The translations under genes were made by a program, and so were the position numbers. DNA of 64,000 nt from Planococcus glaciei (lineage in GTDB: Bacteria; Bacillota; Bacilli; Bacillales_A; Planococcaceae): assembly GCF_900099655.1 (NCBI RefSeq), contig NZ_FNDC01000015.1:59321-123320 (forward strand), given 5' to 3'. Numbering within the stretch: position 1 is the first letter of the stretch; each line of letters opens with the position of its first letter. Of the stretch, positions 37,218 to 45,855 are shown piece by piece. Below the pieces are notes generated by a model. It saw nothing but the letters and a program-made list of their open reading frames with translations. It was not told where the DNA came from and ran no database searches.

Positions 37218-38387
37218 TTATAAATCTGTCTCGGCATAGATCGCCTGAATCAACTGGCCAGTGGATTGGCCGGTGGAGTAAGTATTCCAATGGTCTTTGA
37301 ACCGATCGATTTTCTCGTAGTCAATTTCAGGGTCCAAAATGTGCCCGATGACCTGGTCCGTCGTCTTGGCAATCGGCCCTGGAAAGTACAGACTGTTTTC
37401 TGCCCATAACCCTTGGGTACGTCCGTAGTCTTCGGAATCATAAGTGAAGAAAATCATTTTCTTTCGCAGCAGCGAAAACTCGACCGGTATAGACGAGTAG
37501 TCCGTAATCAAGATATCGCTCGCTATCAGCAATTCACTGATATGCGGATAGCCGCTCGCCAGAAGCACTCGTGGATGATCCGGCAGTTGAGCAGATTCCT
37601 GGACCGAAGGATGCAACCGGATCAGCAGCACATAGTCTTCGCCCAGTTTTTCGATTACTTCAGCTACATTCAAATGCAAATCCATCTTGTGCAAGGCATC
37701 TTTCCGGAAAGTAGGGGCGTACAACACCACTTTTTTCCCTTCGATGACTGGATATGTATGTTTCACTCGCGCCAACCCTCTTGATTTTGCTGAAGCGTCA
37801 AAGTAAAAATCGGTTTGGGGAACACCGGTATAGATGAAATGGCTTTGGTCTACATGAAACGACTCGGCAAAAATATCCGCCATTTGCTGTGATCCCACTG
37901 GGATATATTGAAAACGATCGTATACTTGCTGAAATCTGTATTTTGCGCGTTCGCTCCGTGCACCGGTTTCCGGGTCGCTCCAGCCAAACTTCTTGATAGC
38001 GCCGGCCGCATGCCACAACTGAACGCACTTCACTTGTTTGCGGAACCGGATGACCGATAAAACGCCTGCGTAATTATCCACAAATACATATTTGGACGTT
38101 GCCAAGTGATAGATGGATAAAAAGGTATCCAAAATATTAAGCGTCTCAAACGCATAAATCTTTTTGTTTTTAGTCGGAATCGTTGAAAAATCAATTTTGC
38201 AGCGTGTCTGATTGATAAAGATGATTTGATGATTTTCAGACTGTGCCAGTTCTTTCGCCAGGAAGTATGCATTGTCCCCGAAAGATGACAGAAAAACCGT
38301 CTTATTCTTTAGTGGGAACAAACTGAAAAAGGCAAAGAAAAGTTTGAACAGGAAGAGATAAATGGAAATTCCGGCTTCTTTGATCAT
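37218..38387 (-). CDS. tagB: TagB-like CDP-glycerol glycerophosphotransferase (primase type)
   Basis: 389 residues, near the 381 of B. subtilis TagB. An N-terminal amphipathic/hydrophobic part (FLFKLFFAFFSLFPL) fits monotopic membrane binding. Catalytic features are VQLWHAAGAIKKFGW (TagB version with His-Ala-Ala-Gly), YAPTFRKDALHK, LLIRLHPSV and DILITDYSSIPVEFSLL. The enzyme adds the first glycerol-phosphate from CDP-glycerol to the lipid-linked disaccharide. It overlaps the tagD stop by ATGA, so the two are coupled. The divergent TagF-like gene lies at 39039. Confidence 0.92.
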   Translation of the reverse strand: MIKEAGISIYLFLFKLFFAFFSLFPLKNKTVFLSSFGDNAYFLAKELAQSENHQIIFINQTRCKIDFSTIPTKNKKIYAFETLNILDTFLSIYHLATSKYVFVDNYAGVLSVIRFRKQVKCVQLWHAAGAIKKFGWSDPETGARSERAKYRFQQVYDRFQYIPVGSQQMADIFAESFHVDQSHFIYTGVPQTDFYFDASAKSRGLARVKHTYPVIEGKKVVLYAPTFRKDALHKMDLHLNVAEVIEKLGEDYVLLIRLHPSVQESAQLPDHPRVLLASGYPHISELLIASDILITDYSSIPVEFSLLRKKMIFFTYDSEDYGRTQGLWAENSLYFPGPIAKTTDQVIGHILDPEIDYEKIDRFKDHWNTYSTGQSTGQLIQAIYAETDL

Positions 38388-38776
38388 TCTTTATTATGAA
38401 GATCGGTTTTGATTTTAGTTGTGGAAATCCCTTCAGTGCGAGGCAAGTAAACCACTTCGCAATGCTCAATCAATTCATCAAATTTGCCTTCCCAATCAGA
38501 ACCCATTACAAAAATTTTGACATCATGCGTTTTAATGTCATTGACTTTTTGTCCCCAGTTTTGTTCCGGAATCACTTCATCTACGTATTTAATCGCTTCC
38601 AAAATCAGTTTTCGCTCTTCATACGAATGGTAAGCGGCTTTGCCTTTAATGGCATTGAATTCATCGGAAGATAACCCAACTATCAAATAATCTCCTAAGG
38701 CTTTAGCTCTTTTTAAAATATTGATATGCCCATGATGAATCAAATCGAACGTCCCATAAGTAATTATTTTCTTCAT
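38384..38776 (-). CDS. tagD: Glycerol-3-phosphate cytidylyltransferase
   Basis: 130 residues, the same size as TagD of B. subtilis (129). Makes CDP-glycerol from CTP and glycerol-3-phosphate. The nucleotidyltransferase motif TYGTFDLIHHGHINIL (HxGH) lies at the N-terminus and the end has PRTEGISTTKIK (the ISTT-x-I/K motif). ATG 38776 is chosen because GTGGAGTG lies upstream and homologues start with MKK(V/I)ITYGTFD; an upstream in-frame ATG at 38851 gives an unlikely extension. Forms a two-gene operon with tagB. Confidence 0.96.
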   Translation of the reverse strand: MKKIITYGTFDLIHHGHINILKRAKALGDYLIVGLSSDEFNAIKGKAAYHSYEERKLILEAIKYVDEVIPEQNWGQKVNDIKTHDVKIFVMGSDWEGKFDELIEHCEVVYLPRTEGISTTKIKTDLHNKE

Positions 38777-39038
38777 ATATTTGTTCACTCCACGATTGCT
38801 TATTTTCTCATCAGTGTTAATATGCCATGTAATCATATTATATGTTATCATCGATAATAGCTAATGAAAATATGGGTTTAGAACGGTTTTTTATGCGTTA
38901 TATGGAATTGACGAAATGCAGTCCAGTTGGTTCCTGGACGCAGTTGTAGTTTAAAAGAAGCAGAAACAGAAACAGCCTTCCGCAGCTGGCTGTGGGGCGC
39001 ATTTGATCTAAAATTGAGCAGTGAAAAGAGCGAAGAAC

Positions 39039-40232
39039 ATGTTGAACAAAATCAAAGGATTAAAAGACAGCAAATATACGCGCAAAATATTTCGGATCGT
39101 ATTCATCGTAATGGGGCTCTTGCCAAAAAAGAAAAAGCTGGTCATGTTTGAGAGTTTCCATGCGAAGCAATACAGCGACAATCCGCGTGCCATATATGAA
39201 TACATGAAAGAGCATTATCCAGAATTCCAGCTGGTATGGAGTGTGGACCGGCGGGCGGTCAATCTGTTCGAAGAATTTCAGGTGCCCTATATCCGGCGCT
39301 TCACGCTGCGCTGGTTTATGGAGTTTCCGCGCGCCAAATACTGGGTCAATAACGTGCGTTTGCCCGGATGGATGCCAAAGCCGGCAGGTACGGTTTATGT
39401 GCAGACATGGCACGGCACGCCGTTGAAAAAGCTTGGGATTGATATTGAGGAAGTACATATGCCCGGCACCGAGACAAGCAATTATAAAGCGAATTTCTTA
39501 AACGAGTCTGCCAAGTGGGATTATCTGGTTTCGCCTAATGCCTATTCCACCGAAATCTTCACGCGTGCTTTTGGCTACAAAGGGCAAGTGATCGAGTCCG
39601 GCTATCCGCGGAATGACCTCCTTGCTGCGCCTTCTGCGACGCTGGCCAGCACCATCAAAAAGCAACTGGGCATCCCGGATGGGAAAAAAGTGATGCTCTA
39701 TGCACCGACTTGGCGCGATAATGAGTTTTACCAAAAAGGGAAGTATAAGTTCGAATTCCAGTTTGATCTGGAAAACTGGAAAAAGAACTACGGGGATGAA
39801 TGGGTGTTATTGTCCCGCATGCATTATTTAGTGGCGGAGAATTTCGATTTCTCAGCACATGAAGGCGTCGTCTTCAACGTATCGGATTATCCGGATATCC
39901 GGGATTTGTATTTGATTTCGGATATGCTCATTACCGATTATTCATCGGTGTTCTTCGATTACGCCATTTTAAATCGGCCAATCGTGTTCTTTATGTACGA
40001 CCTTGAAAACTACCGCGACCAATTGCGCGGCTTTTACTTTGATATTGAAGCCGACTCGCCTGGGCCGATTGTACAGACCGAACAGGAATTGTTCCGGGCA
40101 ATTGATGAATTGGCCGATTCCCATGTCCAGCTGGACTCAAAAGCCGCCGCTTTCAAACAGAAGTTTTCGGCTTTGGAAGACGGCCGTGCAGCTGAGCGCG
40201 TCGTACAGACATTCCTCGGCAAAAAAATATAA
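39039..40232 (+). CDS. TagF-like CDP-glycerol:polyglycerophosphate glycerophosphotransferase
   Basis: 397 residues covering the TagF catalytic domain only: LVMFESFHAKQYSDNPRAIY, VYVQTWHGTPLKKLG, VSPNAYSTEIF, ESGYPRNDLL, YAPTWRDNEFY, LSRMHYLVAE and DMLITDYSSVFFDYAILNRP. All active-site histidines and acidic residues of the family are visible. It extends poly(glycerol-phosphate) chains in wall teichoic acid, consistent with tagB/tagD divergent to it. The start is uncertain: GTG 39021 or ATG 39039; the latter has GCGAAG upstream. It ends in a perfect terminator. Confidence 0.9.
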   Translation: MLNKIKGLKDSKYTRKIFRIVFIVMGLLPKKKKLVMFESFHAKQYSDNPRAIYEYMKEHYPEFQLVWSVDRRAVNLFEEFQVPYIRRFTLRWFMEFPRAKYWVNNVRLPGWMPKPAGTVYVQTWHGTPLKKLGIDIEEVHMPGTETSNYKANFLNESAKWDYLVSPNAYSTEIFTRAFGYKGQVIESGYPRNDLLAAPSATLASTIKKQLGIPDGKKVMLYAPTWRDNEFYQKGKYKFEFQFDLENWKKNYGDEWVLLSRMHYLVAENFDFSAHEGVVFNVSDYPDIRDLYLISDMLITDYSSVFFDYAILNRPIVFFMYDLENYRDQLRGFYFDIEADSPGPIVQTEQELFRAIDELADSHVQLDSKAAAFKQKFSALEDGRAAERVVQTFLGKKI

Positions 40233-40240
40233 AGACTTTT

Positions 40241-40280
40241 AAGGCCATTGAAAATCAGCTGATTTTCAATGGCCTTTTTT
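40241..40280 (+). terminator. Terminator after the TagF-like gene
   Basis: AAGGCCATTGAAAATCAG and CTGATTTTCAATGGCCTT form an 18-bp perfect stem followed by TTTT. Confidence 0.95.
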
Positions 40281-40348
40281 ATCTGGGATTGTTTAAGAAT
40301 TGTGTACGTACCAGGCACTGCCTCACTAAAGAAACAAAGTTAGTTCTA

Positions 40349-40383
40349 TTTAACCTGGGTTTAACCTGGGTAAATTAGTATAA
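40349..40383 (+). promoter_or_regulatory. Promoter with 11-bp-period TTTAACC direct repeat (copy A)
   Basis: TTTAACC at 40349-40355 and 40360-40366, then TAGTATAA at 40376-40383. Both 11-base units read TTTAACCTGGG. The layout matches 50506-50540 and the minus-strand copy at 6538-6572 base for base in spacing. It is upstream of the HPr-kinase-like gene at 40444. Confidence 0.7.
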
Positions 40384-40443
40384 ATGCCAGGCATAAGAAA
40401 ATGGAATAAGATACAGGCAGTTGAGGAAAGGGGAGAGGCTGGA

Positions 40444-41487
40444 TTGACGTACTACTACATTGCCGCTAAAAACATTCTCGCAGTAAAAACGAATATCAAG
40501 AATTTCAGTTGGTCTTTTGGATCGCAAATGCCGGAAGGGACGGCAGAGGAATACGAAAGATGCGCCGTGAAAATGCATATTGTGCTTGAAGACTTCAACG
40601 ATGACGAATTATTGAAGGACATGGGGAGATACCATTACTTCAACGGGTCCCCGGGAGCGGATGCGCTTTACTATACACGCCGCCTGCCTTTAAAGTTTTT
40701 AAAGCAGAAACTGCGGGTGAAGGCGGAAGGCTTATTGTCTGATGAGCCAAAAATCACCGTAAACCGGGCCTATTACAAATTGATTACGCATCGAATTATG
40801 AATTTGCATTCTATCCATTATATCGCCACGGATTTGGCTGCTTTGCTGCTGCTGAGAAAAGGCTATGCGCCAATTCACTGTTCGGCTTTTAAAGCAGAGG
40901 ATGCCACTGTTGCCATTTTTGCGCCTCCGGATACCGGGAAGACCTTGAGCACGATGACGGCTTGCGGCGATTTCGGAGCCAGTTTTATTGCAGAGGACTT
41001 GGCCATCACCGATGGGAAGCATATTTTCTCGGTTCCCTGGACCAATTCGTTTGACCATTATGCCAAAAACAAACAGGCATCGAATTCCGCTTCGAAAAGA
41101 AAAGCTGCTTCACCGGAAGGAAATGTCGCGAAAGCAAATGCCATACTGGATGCGGAAGTGGTGACGCATGTCGCTATTTTGGAAAAAGGGCAAGATGAAG
41201 TCATTTCCGAATCCAATAAAGTGGCAGTCAACAAGCTGATGAATTTAAATCGCTATGAATTCAACTTTCTGCGTGCGCCTCTTTTGATCGCTTATGAGTT
41301 TTTCAATCCGGGGCTGATGATTGATGAAGGAACGGCCATTGAGAAAGACATTATGACTTCGCTTGTCCGAAACAGCGAAAAGGCCTTTACGCTGAGAAAG
41401 CGCAATCCGACTCATTATGCGGAGTCGTTGTTGAATGAAATGAAAGAGAGAAAAGCAGCCGCAGTTAAAATTGTCTCGCTGCATTAA
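40444..41487 (+). CDS. HPr-kinase/PEPCK-like P-loop protein (copy 1)
   Basis: 347 residues. The N-terminal half (YYYIAAKNILAVKTNIKNFS...) is unassigned; the second half begins at ITHRIMNLHSIHYIATDLAALLL and contains the P-loop FAPPDTGKTLSTM near residue 161, then FIAEDLAITDG (acidic pair at the HprK Walker B position) and VPWTNSF. This order (His/Cys-containing strand APIHCSAF, P-loop, AEDLAITDG) is that of HPr-kinase-like ATPases sometimes found in polysaccharide clusters. The protein has no HprK N-domain. Compared with copy 2 (56776) the loop has Asp for Gly. TTG 40444 fits the paralogue's start and follows GGGGAGAGG. The substrate is unknown. Confidence 0.75.
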   Translation: MTYYYIAAKNILAVKTNIKNFSWSFGSQMPEGTAEEYERCAVKMHIVLEDFNDDELLKDMGRYHYFNGSPGADALYYTRRLPLKFLKQKLRVKAEGLLSDEPKITVNRAYYKLITHRIMNLHSIHYIATDLAALLLLRKGYAPIHCSAFKAEDATVAIFAPPDTGKTLSTMTACGDFGASFIAEDLAITDGKHIFSVPWTNSFDHYAKNKQASNSASKRKAASPEGNVAKANAILDAEVVTHVAILEKGQDEVISESNKVAVNKLMNLNRYEFNFLRAPLLIAYEFFNPGLMIDEGTAIEKDIMTSLVRNSEKAFTLRKRNPTHYAESLLNEMKERKAAAVKIVSLH

Positions 41488-41493
41488 TGTATG

Positions 41494-41527
41494 AGCTCCT
41501 AAACCTATTCGGGTTTAGGAGTTTTTG
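41494..41527 (+). terminator. Terminator after HPrK-like copy 1
   Basis: CTCCTAAACC pairs with GGTTTAGGAG followed by TTTTTG. Confidence 0.9.
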
Positions 41528-41610
41528 TTATGCCATGTTTTCAATATAGAGGGAATACTGCCTCGAAGTAGAATTTAATTAAGTATCCAGACAGACTGGG
41601 AGGCAGAATA

Positions 41611-42705
41611 ATGGATGCAAAAGTTTTTTTAAAGGAAACGTACGGAAACACCCGTTATCAATTGGGAGGGCATGGCAAACGGACAGTAGATGTCTTGAAG
41701 GAAGCTATCGTTAACGTTGATGATCGTTTGCCAAGCGACCAGTACGGAGCGGGGAAAGTTATCGAAGACTTCCAGCAGAAAATGGCGGATTATCTCGGGA
41801 AAGAAACAGCGGTCTTTTTCCCGAGCGGCACGATGGCACAACAGGCAGCCCTCCGCATCTGGTGCGATGCCAAAGGGCTGAAAAGAGTGGCGTACCATCC
41901 GCTGAGCCATTTAGAAATCCATGAACAGGACGGATTGAAAGAATTGCACGGGATTGAGACGGTGCTGCTGGCGGATAAGGAACGGCTGATAGAATTGGAC
42001 GATATTAAGGGTCTTGATGAAGAAGTTGCATGTATTTTGCTGGAATTGCCCCAAAGAGAAATTGGCGGACAATTGCCGGACTTTGAAGAGTTGGAACAGA
42101 TTTCCGGGTGGTGCTGGAATAACGGAATAAAGCTTCATCTGGACGGCGCCAGGCTGCTGGAAACCTTGCCGTATTACCGGAAGATGGCAGCGCAGGTTGC
42201 ACAGCTTTTTGACAGTGTATACGTGTCTTTTTACAAAGGGATTGGCGGCATAGCAGGAGCGATTCTTGCCGGGGATGAAGAATTCACGCAGCAGTCAAAA
42301 ATCTGGAAAAGGCGGTACGGAGGAGACTTGATTTCCTTGTATCCTTATATTTTAGCAGCAGACTATTATTTCGATATGCGGGCTGAGAAGATGGGGCAGT
42401 ATTATGAAGAGGCCAAGGAACTTGCCGAGCTATTCAATTCCTGCCATACAGTTTCGACTTTGCCGCTTAAGCCCGCCACGAATATGTTCCATGTACATAT
42501 AGAGCAGCCAATGGAGTCGGCAGTTCGGATTGTTTCTGAAGTGCAGCAGGAAACCGGCATCGGAATGACCGGCTATTTGGTGCAGTCAGCAGTGGACCGG
42601 TGCTCTTTTGAAATCAGTGTGGGCGATGCGCTTGCAGCCATTCCAAAGGATTCTCTCAAAGAGCTTTTTCGATTGTTCAATCAAAAATTGCAGCCGCCAC
42701 ATTAA
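41611..42705 (+). CDS. Threonine aldolase-like PLP enzyme
   Basis: 364-residue fold-type I PLP protein of the beta-eliminating lyase/threonine aldolase family. VFFPSGTMAQQAAL holds the phosphate-binding turn, LHLDGARLLE the Asp that contacts the pyridine nitrogen, and SVYVSFYKGIGGIAGA the likely Schiff-base Lys. The C-terminal domain is of normal size. The family cleaves L-threonine or allo-threonine to glycine and acetaldehyde. It is flanked by terminators on both sides, so it is an independent unit. The substrate is not certain. Confidence 0.88.
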   Translation: MDAKVFLKETYGNTRYQLGGHGKRTVDVLKEAIVNVDDRLPSDQYGAGKVIEDFQQKMADYLGKETAVFFPSGTMAQQAALRIWCDAKGLKRVAYHPLSHLEIHEQDGLKELHGIETVLLADKERLIELDDIKGLDEEVACILLELPQREIGGQLPDFEELEQISGWCWNNGIKLHLDGARLLETLPYYRKMAAQVAQLFDSVYVSFYKGIGGIAGAILAGDEEFTQQSKIWKRRYGGDLISLYPYILAADYYFDMRAEKMGQYYEEAKELAELFNSCHTVSTLPLKPATNMFHVHIEQPMESAVRIVSEVQQETGIGMTGYLVQSAVDRCSFEISVGDALAAIPKDSLKELFRLFNQKLQPPH

Positions 42706-42707
42706 AA

Positions 42708-42750
42708 ATAGAAAGCCGCAGTTGAAAATTTTTCAACTGCGGCTTTCTAT
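42708..42750. terminator. Bidirectional terminator
   Basis: ATAGAAAGCCGCAGTTGAAA and its exact complement form a long perfect stem between the aldolase-like and GIY-YIG genes. Confidence 0.95.
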
Positions 42751-42759
42751 TCAACTAGA

Positions 42760-43170
42760 TCAAGCCATGTACCATTTCTTGTAGGCAGGCTTCAGCGTAT
42801 AAGCCAGCATATGCTCCACAATTTCACGGGTATCGGGCTGCTCGATTTCCACCCAATGGATGGTTATGGATGACGGGATTTCCTGTGAGGTGCAAAGGGA
42901 ATGATGGGAAGAACTGGATTGTTTGAGCTTGGCAAAGTGGCGGCGGATGCGATTGTAGATCGGAGCCCCTTTGCCAATGTAAAGAATTTTGTCGTTTGAA
43001 TCACTGAAGATGTATATGCCTTTGGCTACTCCCATATTTTTTTTGATTTTGTTGAGCTGTTGGGTGGTATCAGCATTAAAGAAAAATGGAACATTTTCGA
43101 TCGATTTCCATTTCTCTGCATCAAAGGCGTAGTTTTCTTTTTTCAATAGCTCCTGAATCTTCTCTTTCAT
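42760..43170 (-). CDS. Stand-alone GIY-YIG domain protein
   Basis: 136 residues. GIYIFSDSNDKILYIGKGAP is the GIY-YIG core near residue 50, followed by IYNRIRRHF with the conserved Arg, and a Glu at REIVEHMLAY that fits the metal-binding Glu. About 45 N-terminal residues are extra. Such single-domain proteins are often called nuclease family proteins but substrates are unknown. The start follows GGAGGAAAT. It lies 23 bases after the MBL gene on the same strand, probably in one transcript. Confidence 0.82.
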   Translation of the reverse strand: MKEKIQELLKKENYAFDAEKWKSIENVPFFFNADTTQQLNKIKKNMGVAKGIYIFSDSNDKILYIGKGAPIYNRIRRHFAKLKQSSSSHHSLCTSQEIPSSITIHWVEIEQPDTREIVEHMLAYTLKPAYKKWYMA

Positions 43171-43193
43171 ATCATTTCCTCCTCACGTTATCC

Positions 43194-43916
43194 TCAGTTT
43201 CTGTTTTGTATCTTCAATGAATTTCTACTTTCCATAATGGCTTTATGGAAAGCTTGATCCGGGTTTTGAATCATTTTTCCATGGCCGACTGCAAGCAGCG
43301 AAGGGCGCAAACTCCGTAGTTTTTCTGCACTTTCAAGTGCAATCACTTTATTCCAGGTGGCAAGGGCAGGGATAGGGAATAGCAGTTTCATTGTCCCGCA
43401 TACTGCAGTTCCGCCTCTTGTATATAAAGCGTCTCCGGCTATCAAACTTCTATTGCGGACATCCAGCAGCGAGATGGATCCCGGTGTATGGCCGGGGGAA
43501 AAAACGACTTGGAGAGAACCAATCCGGTCGCCTTCTTTTAAAAAGCGGTCGGGTTTTGTTTTGATGCTTTTGGTAAGTCCGCCTTTTACCGGAGATTGAG
43601 GTTCATCTACCAAGCTTCTTCGGTCACCGGCAAGAAGCCGTGCATCTCTGGCGGAAATGCTGACCACTGCTTTCGGGTAAGCTTCTTTGACAGCATCAAG
43701 AGCGCCGACATGATCCATGTGCGCATGGGTCAGCACAATCTCCGTTATCGGTTTTCCGATTGTGCGGACAGTGTGGAGAATTGCTTTCGTGCTGAATGGC
43801 AGGGCGGCATCAATAAGAGTCAATGTATCGTCTTCTTCAACTAAATAACAGTTAACAGGAAAAGCCCGCGGCATAAAAGACAATTGATAGACAGTCCTGG
43901 CTTTTGTGACCAGCAT
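43194..43916 (-). CDS. MBL-fold metallo-hydrolase
   Basis: 240 residues. The metal-binding motif HAHMDHVGAL (HxHxDH) is near residue 81, SPGHTPGSISLLD has the next His, IAGDALYTRGG the bridging Asp, and LAVGHGKMI the last His. This is a complete set for a binuclear zinc site. FMPRAFPVNCYLVEEDDTLTLIDA is the usual start of glyoxalase-II-like or YflN-type hydrolases. The substrate is not known. It is followed by the GIY-YIG gene. Confidence 0.9.
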   Translation of the reverse strand: MLVTKARTVYQLSFMPRAFPVNCYLVEEDDTLTLIDAALPFSTKAILHTVRTIGKPITEIVLTHAHMDHVGALDAVKEAYPKAVVSISARDARLLAGDRRSLVDEPQSPVKGGLTKSIKTKPDRFLKEGDRIGSLQVVFSPGHTPGSISLLDVRNRSLIAGDALYTRGGTAVCGTMKLLFPIPALATWNKVIALESAEKLRSLRPSLLAVGHGKMIQNPDQAFHKAIMESRNSLKIQNRN

Positions 43917-44071
43917 TTAATACCATCTCCCAGTTAGTCATTCTTATTCTAACTAATATATTGCATTTTAGCGATACTATCTTAAAAATTTGAAAAATAT
44001 AGTTAATTGAATGCCCTTACAAAGCGAAATATTCAGTCAACTTGAGGGTTATTAAAAAACTATATAAATAA

Positions 44072-44107
44072 ACCGCCGGTGCAATAGTGGCACTTATTGC
44101 AGGCGGT
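44072..44107 (-). terminator. Hairpin downstream of the 44156 gene
   Basis: ACCGCC...TGCAATA pairs with TATTGCA...GGCGGT. The T tract on the minus side is interrupted (TTTATTTATA), so termination is likely but not certain. Confidence 0.5.
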
Positions 44108-44155
44108 CTATAAAAAGAACGTATGAGATTTAAATTCACTAGCGTTTTCTCTTGC

Positions 44156-44890
44156 TTACAGCCCGGCGGTTTCTTTGAGAATATCCCGGCGCAGCTTGTC
44201 TTTTCGGTTTTCGTATTCTTTTGAAAGGGACTCTGGAAGGGAATCCGGCAAACCATTTGCTTTTAAGTCTTTTTTCATCATAGCCATTAAGCCATAGAAA
44301 ACTTCATCCGTCCGTTTTTCCAATTTGGAAGCAGCGGAGCTGTACTTATTATAAAAGTACGGATAGCTGATTTTTTGATCGTTTGCTTCCATTTCAAAAT
44401 ACTCGTTTTTCGCAATTGCGATTAAGTTATTCAAACTGGCATTGGCTTGGCGTTCGATATCAGCAATGGCTGGTTCGTAATTCTGCCGGACCTCTTTTTC
44501 TGTAAGCTTGGCGCCTTTGCTTTTTTTATCGTTTTTAGCTTTTTTTGCCTCAGCGTTTTCTTTGCTGCTTTTTTGTTGTTCTTTAGTTTGCTGCCCGTTT
44601 TTACTTGAAACGGAAGCTACCTCCGGATCCGTCGTTTCCGAATAAGGCATTCCTTCTCTAAATTTCTCTGTTTGAACCGCTTCGTCATTTCCTTGCAAGT
44701 GGCGGATCAGATTGCCATGTGCATCAAGAATAATTTTAGAGCCATCCGCCAGCTCAATCACATATTCTTCTTTTGTAAGAGAATCGACTTCAGCGTCTGC
44801 GACATTATAATCCTTGAAGCCAAACAAATAAATTAAGTATCCGGCAGAACAGATAAGTACAATTCCAAACAGCATCAGAATTTTTTTCAT
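44156..44890 (-). CDS. Exported or membrane-anchored protein of unknown function
   Basis: 244 residues. An N-terminal hydrophobic segment (ILMLFGIVLICSAGYLIYLF) is followed by a short beta part (YVIELADGSKIILDAHG), then a Ser/Lys/Glu/Gln-rich low-complexity linker at about 95-130 and a charged helical C-terminal half. No lipobox Cys or sorting signal is visible. Not recognised. It lies downstream of the sortase/surface-protein pair on the same strand, but about 300 bases and the sortase terminator separate them. The start is preceded by GAGGATGG. Confidence 0.6.
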   Translation of the reverse strand: MKKILMLFGIVLICSAGYLIYLFGFKDYNVADAEVDSLTKEEYVIELADGSKIILDAHGNLIRHLQGNDEAVQTEKFREGMPYSETTDPEVASVSSKNGQQTKEQQKSSKENAEAKKAKNDKKSKGAKLTEKEVRQNYEPAIADIERQANASLNNLIAIAKNEYFEMEANDQKISYPYFYNKYSSAASKLEKRTDEVFYGLMAMMKKDLKANGLPDSLPESLSKEYENRKDKLRRDILKETAGL

Positions 44891-45154
44891 GCCACCATCC
44901 TCCTCAAGAATATTGCTGAAATCCTTTTATCCAAAGATGAATTATCTTAAATGTTAGAATTATTTGAATTTTAACATACAAATTTTAATTAAGCAATGTT
45001 CTAAATAGGGATAAAGTTGCTTAAAAAATTTTAATTTTAGGGGATAAATATCATCAATAAGGATATTGTATCAATTTGGACTAGTGCAATTGTTAAAGCA
45101 TCAAGTAGGTAATTCTGTGGGATTGAGGCTTGGGCTTACATTCCTAATGCCGGA

Positions 45155-45189
45155 AACAAAAAAACGGTTCCCCGGGAGGAACCGTTTTC
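45155..45189 (-). terminator. Terminator of the sortase operon
   Basis: AAAACGGTTCC and GGAACCGTTTT form the stem (45161-45188). On the minus strand it is followed by a T-rich tail, directly after the sortase stop. Confidence 0.85.
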
Positions 45190-45852
45190 TTATTCGCTTT
45201 CTATTAGATCTGCCACTAGGATATAACGGTCAGGTGCGTAGCCGACAAAGTCAAATGGATAACAGGTGGAAACAGTCAATGTCGCTTTTGGCTTCGGTAC
45301 GATCACTGTCCGGTCTTCCCGGTCGACAATGCGGACTTGCCTTACTTTATAAGTAAACTTTCCGGCAGAGGTTTCTACGACGAGCAAATCGCCTTTGCCG
45401 ACTTCTCCGAGCCTGCGGAAAACAGTATCCCGGTGGCCGGATAACACCGAGTTGTCGGATTCGCCAGGAAGTACGCTATCCGCAAAATGGCCAACGCCTT
45501 TTTCCAATTCTTCTTCATCGGTGCCATGGAAAATGGGTAGTGTGGCATCTAGCTTCGGAATATACAAATCACCGATATTTTCCCCTTTTTCAGGGGCAAC
45601 CGGATAAAGCACTTCCGGCAAAGACGCTTTCTCTGGAGCTTCTTCTTTCGGTTCAGGGGCAGCTGCAGGTTCTGTAATATGGCTGTCGTTTCCGGCTTGG
45701 CCGGTTTTGAACAACAGGTAACCTTTTAGAAAAGTGGATGCATTTGTCGTGCTGAACCATACGCCAAAGACAATAAGAGCAACAGACAGGGAAAGAAGAA
45801 CCAACCGTTTTACGGGTTTGGTTCTTCTATTTTTTACTTGTTCTCTATTCAT
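45190..45852 (-). CDS. Class D sortase
   Basis: 220-residue membrane transpeptidase. An N-terminal helix (LVLLSLSVALIVFGVWF) anchors it. The catalytic core shows IPKLDATLPIFHGTDEEELEKG, LSGHRDTVFRRLG (catalytic His), and TLTVSTCYPFDFVGYAPDRYI with the catalytic Cys and the conserved Arg nine residues later. The YPFDFVGYAPDRYI end is typical of class D. It is encoded 3 bases after an acidic protein with an LPDTA sorting signal, its evident substrate. Class D enzymes are known to prefer LPxTA signals, which fits. Confidence 0.93.
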   Translation of the reverse strand: MNREQVKNRRTKPVKRLVLLSLSVALIVFGVWFSTTNASTFLKGYLLFKTGQAGNDSHITEPAAAPEPKEEAPEKASLPEVLYPVAPEKGENIGDLYIPKLDATLPIFHGTDEEELEKGVGHFADSVLPGESDNSVLSGHRDTVFRRLGEVGKGDLLVVETSAGKFTYKVRQVRIVDREDRTVIVPKPKATLTVSTCYPFDFVGYAPDRYILVADLIESE

Positions 45853-45855
45853 TGA

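Noticed and set aside
40349..40383. SigB promoter (GTTTAA and GGGTAA present in copy A)
   Set aside because: The two boxes are only 3 bases apart, and the GGGTAA is not kept in the other two copies of the element.
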